From Dehalococcoidales bacterium (lineage in GTDB: Bacteria > Chloroflexota > Dehalococcoidia > Dehalococcoidales > RBG-16-60-22): 15,356 nucleotides of DNA. Location: NCBI GenBank assembly GCA_030639445.1, contig DAOWCR010000008.1, forward strand, positions 1-15,356, in the 5' to 3' direction. The position numbers and the translations under genes were made by a program. This document shows, one piece after another, positions 6,700 to 12,329 of the stretch; position 1 is the stretch's first letter, and each line of letters opens with the position of its first letter. The notes under the pieces are model-generated. The model saw only the letters and a program-made list of their open reading frames with translations. It searched no databases and was not told the DNA's origin.

Positions 6700-7560
6700 C
6701 TATCCGAAGAAAGTGGCTTCCGTCAGGCGGCGCTCTTTCCTGGGGACAGTTTCTCCTTTTTCCCGAGCTTTCAGAGTAAACTCTTTGCCCAGTAGGGCCG
6801 CGCCTACCGCCCCGCTGATAAGCGGGTCATCGGGCACCAGGACTTCACCCCCCAGGTTTTCCCTGACCGCCCGAACCACCCCGCTATTTTTAGCCACCCC
6901 GCCGGTAAATACCACGGCGGGCTCTATTTTCAGCTGCCGCAGCATGCCGACGGCCCGGCTAGCGATAGCCTCATGCAGTCCGGCGACGATGTCTTCCAGG
7001 GGAACTCCCTCCGAGAGGCGGGAGATGACCTCCTGCTGGGCAAAGACGGTGCAGGTGTTGCTGATTTTGACCCGGTTCCGTGATTTTAAGGAAAGACTGC
7101 CCAGTTCTTCCAGCTTGAGGCCAAGCGTCCGGGCGGTGACTTCCAGAAACCGGCCGGTGCCGGCGGCGCACTTGTCGTTCATGACGAAGTCGGTTAACTT
7201 GCCGTTTTTCAATTTGAGCCCCTTGGCGTCCTGCCCGCCGATATCAAGAGCGGTCCGGGCCGCGGGAAAGAGGCTGGCGATTCCCCGGGCGTGGCAGGTC
7301 AGCTCCGTAACCTGGCGGTCGGCGAAAGGGACATTGATCCGGCCGTAGCCCGTGGCCACCACGCAGGCTATTTCATTAAAGGGTAGATTAGCCTGTGCCA
7401 GCGCCTGCTCCATCACCTTATTCGCCAGGCGGCGGTGCTCGGCGCCGGTGTGAGCTTCCACGCGGGCCAGAATCTGCTCATCGGCGCCGATAATAGCCAC
7501 CTTGGTCATGGTGGAGCCCAGGTCAATGCCGGCAAAATAAAGTGGCTTTCCCGGTGTCAA
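6700..7560 (-). CDS. BadF/BcrA-family ATP-dependent activator subunit (canonical motifs)
   Basis: The 286-residue ASKHA activator has all expected elements: phosphate loop GIDLGSTMTK (11-20), DIGGQDAK (106-113), Cys131 in KCAAGTGRFLEV, Cys170 in NTCTVFAQQEVIS, and TGGVAKNSGVV (219-229). The two cysteines from each subunit of the dimer would ligate one [4Fe-4S] cluster. The start is a TTG (7558-7560) behind AGAGGA at nine-base spacing; no ATG or GTG lies between it and the phosphate loop. The C-terminal tail after residue 260 is charged and longer than in HgdC-type activators. It precedes a second, degenerate activator gene by ten bases, which suggests a two-subunit activase like the BcrA/BcrD or BzdP/BzdQ pairs of class I benzoyl-CoA reductases. 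A 448-base repeat-filled gap separates it from the BcrC-like gene upstream, and a possible promoter lies there. Confidence 0.93.
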   Translation of the reverse strand: MTPGKPLYFAGIDLGSTMTKVAIIGADEQILARVEAHTGAEHRRLANKVMEQALAQANLPFNEIACVVATGYGRINVPFADRQVTELTCHARGIASLFPAARTALDIGGQDAKGLKLKNGKLTDFVMNDKCAAGTGRFLEVTARTLGLKLEELGSLSLKSRNRVKISNTCTVFAQQEVISRLSEGVPLEDIVAGLHEAIASRAVGMLRQLKIEPAVVFTGGVAKNSGVVRAVRENLGGEVLVPDDPLISGAVGAALLGKEFTLKAREKGETVPRKERRLTEATFFG

Positions 7561-7587
7561 ATCAGTGTATCCTCTCTAGAGTAATAG

Positions 7588-7613
7588 AACCCCATTCCCT
7601 TTGTCCCCCCTCC
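7588..7613. repeat. Inverted fragment of the repeat right-end module
   Basis: AACCCCATTCCCTTTGTCCC and the following CCCTCC are close to the reverse complement of the right-end module of the elements at 7625-7944 and 14535-14769 (GGGGGACAAAGGGGGATGGG). It lies immediately before the large element, which suggests nested or successive insertions. Confidence 0.5.
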
Positions 7614-7624
7614 TCATTGTCTAT

Positions 7625-7944
7625 GGTGACCTCACCCCCTGACCCCCTCTCCTTTGATAAGGAGAGGGGGAATTGTTTTAGAAGAGAGGCTTTGCCTCTC
7701 TTGGACTCTCCTCTGGTTCTCCTCTTTTGGGTTTCACCCCTCTAAAACTCCCTGTAAGCATGATTTGGAGGCTTTGCCTCTCTTTAGCTCTCCTTGCTCT
7801 GAGTTAATAATGCGGGGTGTTCTAACTCTCCTTACTCTGGGTTAATAACGTAGGGTGTTAAAGAGGGGCGTCAGCCCCCCTCTTCTTCTATCCTCCCCCT
7901 TCCCCTTATCAAGGGGAAGGGGGATAAAGGGGGATGGGGTTACC
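7625..7944. repeat. MITE-like composite intergenic element, about 320 bp
   Basis: This element fills most of the 448-base gap between the BcrC-like gene and the activators. It opens with GGTGACCTCACCCCCTGA and a perfect 12-bp hairpin with a TGAT loop (7643-7670). A 9-bp hairpin with a TTT loop follows at 7682-7702 (arm AAGAGAGGC), then a partial module C (7737-7753) and two tandem units (7788-7859). It closes with a 13-bp perfect stem with an ATC loop at 7895-7923 and GGGGGATGGGGTTACC. The ends are near-inverted (GGTGACC against GGTTACC). No convincing target-site duplication or transposase frame is visible. The copy at 14535-14769 has the same order of parts. The rest of the gap (7945-8008) is AT-richer and holds a candidate promoter. 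Confidence 0.8.
7788..7859. repeat. Two tandem 34-base units, period 38
   Basis: Units at 7788-7821 and 7826-7859 share CTCTCCTT, CTCTG, GTTAATAA and GGGTGTT, with 29 of 34 positions identical by eye. Related pairs occur in the second element at 14617-14689. Confidence 0.8.
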
Positions 7945-7973
7945 TCATAAAAACTTAAACAAAGTGTGGTCAA
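7944..7973 (-). promoter_or_regulatory. Candidate promoter for the activator pair and MaoC
   Basis: On the - strand, TTGACC (7968-7973, 5 of 6 matches) is followed after 18 bases by TATGAG (7944-7949, 4 of 6), between the BcrC-like stop and the activators. It abuts the end of the repeat element, so a transcript would begin inside the repeat and carry a leader of over 350 bases. This is a consensus match only. Confidence 0.3.
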
Positions 7974-8008
7974 ACATACATCCTTTCTAATTACCACAGT
8001 AGCCCCTT

Positions 8009-9175
8009 TCACCCGATTATCTCCAGGAAGGCCTGGACCCTCGTTCTTAGCTGGGCTAAGGCCGCCTTACCGTAGTCATGCTCCAGATAGATGCCGGGCA
8101 GGCCGATGTGGTCGAGGTAATCACTGAGTCCGGGTACTTCGTAACCGTGAATATCGCAGTACCGCAGCACCTGGAGAATCACCCCGTTGACACTCCATTC
8201 CCGGGCATAGTCTTTCAGATAGCCGAACCTGTTTTCCAGGTCGGTCAGGTAGTCCTTCTTATTGATCTTGTTGAGAATGGTCTCCCGGAAAGTGCGGGGG
8301 CTGTTGAGCGCCACCAGGTAGCGGTGGGCCAGCCCATCCAGCGGGTCGTCGGTAGGCTCCACCGGCGGGAAATAAGCCCGGCTGCCCAGCGAGGTATCGT
8401 CCATGACCACGTTGGCCCCGATGCTTTCCATCAGGTCAATCAGCGCGGTGTTATCAATAATGCTGCCCCAGACCATCAGCCGTGCCGGTTTCCCGGGTGG
8501 GCCATTCTTACGCTGTTTTACCTCGCCTATCACCTGCCTTAGCAGCTCATTGCCTTCCGCCACCGGCAGGCTCGCCAGGGCGATTAGCACCTGCACCGTT
8601 TCCACCCCGGAGACAAGGGGAGGGTCAGGCTTCCTCAGGTGGTATAACTCCCGCACCAGGGCTCGCTGCCGGTTATGGATTCTTATGGCTTCCCGCAGCT
8701 TTTCCGTAGAAAGCTCCTTTCCGGTAAACACCTCCAGTGTCTCTTTGAAATACTTCAGCAGCGCCTTGAACTGCTGCCGGGCGGAGGGGTGCGTGGTGTG
8801 GGGCGTATCGAGAAAGTGGGCGTAAGGAGGGTCCAGGTAAATCCGCCAGATGTGCGCCGTTTTCTCGCTCACCTCACAGCCGTGGGCCATGACCACCCCG
8901 TCCAGGAAGTCGTATTTTCCTTTTAGTCCCAGGTCCATGACGCTGCGCAGAAACGGACAGACCACGGTGGGCAGGCAGGTATCCGCCCTGGTTATCGGTT
9001 CATTTATGTCGCCCAATAACCGGTAAGGGACTAAATCAAGGGCGGTCATCATTTCCAGGACGGGGAAAATATCCAGGTAGCCGATTATTTTCCGGCCACC
9101 GGCTTTAAGCTCCCTGGCGCTAACCGCCCGGTCCTGGCAGATTTCTTTTGCCCGGTTCAGTCCTGTTTCCGCCAC
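8009..9175 (-). CDS. HgdB-superfamily catalytic subunit, BcrC/BadD-like
   Basis: This is one half of a 2-hydroxyacyl-CoA dehydratase or class I benzoyl-CoA reductase heterodimer, which takes an electron from the ATP-driven activator through a [4Fe-4S] cluster held by three cysteines. The 388-residue length equals BcrC or HgdB. Candidate ligands are Cys67 or Cys73 in ADTCLPTVVCPF, Cys100 in MAHGCEV and Cys340 in LRYCDIHGYEVPG; the spacing and the last motif are typical of the family. LMVWGSIIDN (233-242) begins the second Rossmann-like domain. The start is a GTG (9173-9175) with AAGGAG nine bases upstream. Twenty-seven bases separate it from the BcrB-like gene, so the two are co-translated partners. 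Sequence by eye does not separate ring reduction from dehydration; the paired activators and a BcrB-like partner lean toward the BCR branch. Confidence 0.88.
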   Translation of the reverse strand: MAETGLNRAKEICQDRAVSARELKAGGRKIIGYLDIFPVLEMMTALDLVPYRLLGDINEPITRADTCLPTVVCPFLRSVMDLGLKGKYDFLDGVVMAHGCEVSEKTAHIWRIYLDPPYAHFLDTPHTTHPSARQQFKALLKYFKETLEVFTGKELSTEKLREAIRIHNRQRALVRELYHLRKPDPPLVSGVETVQVLIALASLPVAEGNELLRQVIGEVKQRKNGPPGKPARLMVWGSIIDNTALIDLMESIGANVVMDDTSLGSRAYFPPVEPTDDPLDGLAHRYLVALNSPRTFRETILNKINKKDYLTDLENRFGYLKDYAREWSVNGVILQVLRYCDIHGYEVPGLSDYLDHIGLPGIYLEHDYGKAALAQLRTRVQAFLEIIG

Positions 9176-9202
9176 GGATGATATCTCCTTACGGTCATTC
9201 TA

Positions 9203-10540
9203 TTACCACGCCAGCCCGGCGGCCTGCCTCACTTTACGGTAGTGGCTCATCGTCTCCTCGAAGGTCTCCGCTTTCCTCAGGGCATCGGCCGGGTCGAAGA
9301 GGTTGAGGTCAACGATGTCCCCTTCGATTATCAGGGAGGGCACTTTCAGCTTCTTCATCAGCTGGTCCTGGACCACCATCAGGTGGTTGGTGGCGGTGCG
9401 GCAGGTCAGCAGCGGATGCAGCATTATCCCGTCGCACCGGTATTCCCGGGCCAGTTCCAGGTAGGGGTGGGCGAAATATCCCCACCAGTCCCCGGTAGCA
9501 AAAGCGTCCTCAAAGTAGCCGGTGAAATACTGATAAGTCAGGCTGGCGATACGCTCCAGAGGGTTGGTGACCCTGGTCAGGTCTATCGGTTTCGGCGGAT
9601 GGTACGCCCAGCTCTCAACGACAAAATTCCAGCCCCTCTCCGCCAGTTGGTTGAAAAAGCCCAGGCTGTGCCACGGCGGCAGCTCGGCGAAGGCCAGCCG
9701 GTACTTTTCCTCGGGGATAGCCCCGAGGTGGCTGTCCGCCATAGACTTCACTTCGTCATACATCTCTCGGTAAAGACCGGCGGTTACCCTGGGGTCGGCC
9801 GCCATGTAGAGGGCGGCGGGCATACTGCTCCAGAAGTCGCGGGAGTGCATCGGGCAGGGCTTTGCCCGGCGCAGCTCGTTCACCTCATGCCACACCCGGT
9901 TCATCTCTATGGTATCGTCGATAATTTCCGTCAGTCTGTCCCGGTCCACCTTCCGGCCCAGCAAGCGTTCCAGGAAGCTGATAAACCCTTCCAGCTCGGC
10001 CACCAGGAAACTGATATCGTGCTCGCGGGCCCCTTTCAGGCGGCTCTCTTTCACGCCGGGGTGGGGCATCTCCAGCACCCACACCGGAGCGTCCAGGTAG
10101 CGTCCCAGTGACTGAAACCACTTGTACCGGGTATCGCAGAAATAGCCGGAACCGAGCAGCAGGGTTGGTCTGGGCATGCCGCCCATGGGAGCTTCAGGGG
10201 GTATATCTCCTGATTCCTTCATCTGGGCGGCATAGCCGAGGCAGTTCCGGGCGTAGCCGCACATATGGGTGGGAAAACCGTCGGCATCGGCGCTGGCCAG
10301 GTAGGCCGGTGCCGCCCCGAAAGCGGCACAGACGGCCCCGTAGTCTTCCGGGTAAATCGCCGCCACGTCCATCGCCCTGAGGATGGCATCGCCGCCCCAC
10401 CAGTTGACCATGCACCAGGCCACCGGCTTCCCTTCCCGACTGGCGGCTATCGCCTTCTCATAGGTGCCATCGACCAGGGCCCGGAGCGGGTACATCGTTT
10501 TCAGCCGGTTGATTACCCTTTTCTTTTTTTCCTCGGCCAT
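9203..10540 (-). CDS. HgdB-superfamily catalytic subunit, BcrB/BadE-like
   Basis: This is the larger partner of the BcrC-like subunit. The 445 residues are close to BcrB length (about 435). By-eye comparison with recalled Thauera BcrB aligns RPTLLLGSGYFCDTRYKWF, LEMPHPG, EEKYRLAF, the segment around CDGIMLHPLLTCRTATN, and IIEGDIVDLNLF near the C-terminus. Candidate [4Fe-4S] ligands are Cys94 (THMCGYARNC), Cys135 (SGYFCDTRY) and Cys380 (PLLTCRTAT), the three positions expected for the family. The ATG at 10540 has only an AGGAG about 12 bases upstream; translation starts MAEEKKKRVINRLKTMYPL. A 96-base gap separates it from the DUF35 gene upstream, without an evident terminator. It could be a benzoyl-CoA reductase, a reductase for another cyclic or unsaturated acyl-CoA, or a 2-hydroxyacyl-CoA dehydratase. 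Superfamily is firm, substrate open. Confidence 0.88.
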   Translation of the reverse strand: MAEEKKKRVINRLKTMYPLRALVDGTYEKAIAASREGKPVAWCMVNWWGGDAILRAMDVAAIYPEDYGAVCAAFGAAPAYLASADADGFPTHMCGYARNCLGYAAQMKESGDIPPEAPMGGMPRPTLLLGSGYFCDTRYKWFQSLGRYLDAPVWVLEMPHPGVKESRLKGAREHDISFLVAELEGFISFLERLLGRKVDRDRLTEIIDDTIEMNRVWHEVNELRRAKPCPMHSRDFWSSMPAALYMAADPRVTAGLYREMYDEVKSMADSHLGAIPEEKYRLAFAELPPWHSLGFFNQLAERGWNFVVESWAYHPPKPIDLTRVTNPLERIASLTYQYFTGYFEDAFATGDWWGYFAHPYLELAREYRCDGIMLHPLLTCRTATNHLMVVQDQLMKKLKVPSLIIEGDIVDLNLFDPADALRKAETFEETMSHYRKVRQAAGLAW

Positions 10541-10636
10541 AGACGGTTCGGCTCCTGTCAGCTTATCCGGGGAAGATACGGCCGGACGGCGGTAACCGGC
10601 GATATGGTAGTCTGTCCGCGATGTCGGTGATAAGGC

Positions 10637-11050
10637 TCAGGCTTCGAGGCGAAAAACCGGGCTGGTGCCTTCGCCGGCGGAGTACCGGTCCCCGGAAAAT
10701 ACCTTACCCTCCACCATCCTGACCTTCTGGCCGATTAACTCCATGGAGGCCGTCGTCGGGTCGGTGCCGGTCAGGTTGCCCATTATCCAGGCGCTTTCCT
10801 CAAGTTCCACCAGTAAAATAACATAAGGGAGTTCGTCCTCGCGCCCTTCCGAGGTAACGTTGCAGGTGGTAAAGGTCTGAATTTTGCCTTTGCCCGTGAG
10901 CTCAACGACGGCCATATCCAAGCTGGCGCATTTGCGGCAAGCCATCTTCGGCGGCACGGTAATCACACCGCACTCCTGGCATTTCAGGCCCAGCAGTTTA
11001 TTTCTTTTCAGTGCCTCGTTATAGTCCTTAAAAGCCAGCTTATATTCCAT
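10637..11050 (-). CDS. DUF35 Zn-ribbon/OB-fold protein, thiolase partner
   Basis: DUF35 proteins are small acyl-CoA-handling partners of SCP-x-type thiolases: BbsA with BbsB in toluene degradation, and the archaeal thiolase-DUF35-HMG-CoA synthase complex. The 137 residues start with a rubredoxin-like zinc ribbon (Cys24-Cys27 in LKCQECG and Cys38-Cys41 in MACRKCA), followed by an OB-fold (about 48-130; strands around GKGKIQTFTTC and PYVILLVELEE). The ATG at 11050 has GGAGG seven bases upstream. It lies 35 bases after the thiolase gene in the same direction, as in known thiolase-DUF35 pairs, so a complex of the two products is the expected arrangement. It has no catalytic residues of its own. 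Confidence 0.93.
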   Translation of the reverse strand: MEYKLAFKDYNEALKRNKLLGLKCQECGVITVPPKMACRKCASLDMAVVELTGKGKIQTFTTCNVTSEGREDELPYVILLVELEESAWIMGNLTGTDPTTASMELIGQKVRMVEGKVFSGDRYSAGEGTSPVFRLEA

Positions 11051-11085
11051 TTTCCGCCTCCGTAGAAACTAAGTAACCCATCATG

Positions 11086-12264
11086 CTACCAGCCCCGCTG
11101 CAGAATTATGTTCACCAGTGTGCCGCCGTCTCCGCCCAGGGTATCGGCCAGGCCAATTCTGGCGCCGTCTACCTGCCGTTCCGGCTCCACCTCGCCCCGC
11201 AGCTGCTTGGTTATCTCGTAGACCTGCCCGGCGCCGGTGGCGCCGATGGGATGCCCCTTGGACTTCAGCCCGCCCGAGGGATTTATGGCTACCTTGCCGC
11301 CAATAGCGGCCTCGCCTTTCATCCAGGCCTCACCCGCCTTGCCATACTCGAAAAAGCCGAGGCCTTCCGCGGCAATCAGGCTGGCGATGCTGAAGCAGTC
11401 GTGAAGCTCGCAGACGTCTATGTCCTTGGGTTTTACCCCGGCCATGTCATAGGCCTGCTGGGACGATATTTCCCGGGCCCGGAGCCGCGGCAGGTAGTCC
11501 TGCTGGTTGGCCAGAGGACCCGAGGAAGACTGGCCCACGCCGGTAATATAAACCGGCCGGTTGGTAAGTTTCTTGGCGGCTCCTTCCGAGGCCAGAATGA
11601 GGGCGGCCGCGCCGTCGGAAAACGGGCAGCAGTCATGCAGCTGGAGTGGTGTGCTCACCATAAAAGATTTCAGTACTGCCTCCACATCTACTTCCTTGCG
11701 CAGATGTGCTTTAGGGTTGAACAGGCCGTAGTGGTAGGACTGCACCGATACGGTGGCCATTTGCTCTTTGAGCTTGTCTATCGGTATGCCGTACCGGGCG
11801 GCGTAAAGGTGGGCGAGCATGGCAAAGAGGGCCGGAAAGGTAATCCCCGACGGGAATTCGTAGCGGCTGTCACTGAACATGGCAAAGGTGCGGGTGGCCA
11901 GGGCCGTGCCCATGATGGCCGCTCTTTCCACGCCTCCCGCCAGGACTATGTCGTAAAAGCCAGAAGCCACCCACATAAAGGCATCTCTCACCGCCATGCT
12001 GGCCGAAGCGCAGGCCCCCTCGTATCTGTTGGCCGGGATATTACGGCAGCCGATATTTTCGGCGGCGAAAGCCTGCACCATCCCCTGTCCTTCCGAGAAA
12101 TCTCCCAGCACGTTACCCAGGAAAAGGGCCTGGACATTCTCTGGCTTCAGGTTTGACCCGGTGATAGCCTCCATAGCGGCCTCGGCAAACAGTTCTACGC
12201 TCGTCTTTTCCTGAGCGGCGCTGAACTTGGTCTCCCCGACGCCGACCACAGCTACTTTTCTCAT
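11086..12264 (-). CDS. SCP-x/lipid-transfer type thiolase
   Basis: Thiolases cleave 3-oxoacyl-CoA with CoA or condense two acyl-CoAs. The 392-residue protein starts MRKVAVVGVGETKF and has the nucleophile Cys85 in YEGACASASMAV, the DxHDCF motif with His288 (CELHDCFSIASLIAAEGLG region), and His338 in NPSGGLKSKGHPIGATGAGQ. The usual C-terminal CxG cysteine of classical acetyl-CoA acetyltransferases is replaced in LADTLGGDGGTLV, as common in the SCP-x branch. The ATG at 12264 lies six bases after AGGAGG; a GTG 30 bases earlier is in frame but lacks a site. The neighbouring DUF35 gene makes a BbsAB-like complex likely. Branched, aromatic or otherwise bulky 3-oxoacyl-CoAs are handled by such complexes, but the substrate here is not known. 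Confidence 0.93.
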   Translation of the reverse strand: MRKVAVVGVGETKFSAAQEKTSVELFAEAAMEAITGSNLKPENVQALFLGNVLGDFSEGQGMVQAFAAENIGCRNIPANRYEGACASASMAVRDAFMWVASGFYDIVLAGGVERAAIMGTALATRTFAMFSDSRYEFPSGITFPALFAMLAHLYAARYGIPIDKLKEQMATVSVQSYHYGLFNPKAHLRKEVDVEAVLKSFMVSTPLQLHDCCPFSDGAAALILASEGAAKKLTNRPVYITGVGQSSSGPLANQQDYLPRLRAREISSQQAYDMAGVKPKDIDVCELHDCFSIASLIAAEGLGFFEYGKAGEAWMKGEAAIGGKVAINPSGGLKSKGHPIGATGAGQVYEITKQLRGEVEPERQVDGARIGLADTLGGDGGTLVNIILQRGW

Positions 12265-12270
12265 GTTATT

Positions 12271-12276
12271 CCTCCT
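12271..12276 (-). promoter_or_regulatory. Ribosome binding site fixing the thiolase start
   Basis: On the - strand AGGAGG is placed six bases before the ATG at 12264. This rejects the upstream in-frame GTG at 12294. Confidence 0.75.
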
Positions 12277-12292
12277 GTCAGGTTCTGGTCTC

Positions 12293-12322
12293 ACTATAAA
12301 TTACAATATTATGCTATGTCCG
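12293..12322 (-). promoter_or_regulatory. Possible promoter upstream of the thiolase
   Basis: The 65-base gap before the thiolase is unusually AT-rich. On the - strand it shows CGGACA (12317-12322, 4 of 6) and TATAGT (12293-12298, 5 of 6) at 18-base spacing, with a nearby TTGACG that is badly spaced. It would let the thiolase-Bcr genes be expressed apart from the membrane oxidoreductase. Weak evidence. Confidence 0.25.
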
Positions 12323-12329
12323 TCAATTC

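Noticed and set aside
7788..7859. Possible CRISPR array
   Set aside because: Only two diverged units separated by four bases, with no spacers and no cas genes.
7625..7944. Insertion sequence with transposase remnant
   Set aside because: Short open frames across it are repeat translations without transposase motifs, and no target-site duplication flanks it.
9242..10111. Open frame of 289 codons on the + strand opposite the BcrB-like gene
   Set aside because: The opposite strand encodes a well-supported HgdB-superfamily protein; the antisense product looks low-information and His/Pro/Gly-rich.
11083..12156. Long open frame (357 codons) on the + strand opposite the thiolase
   Set aside because: It is the antisense shadow of a clear thiolase in GC-rich DNA; it has no recognisable domain and no ribosome site.
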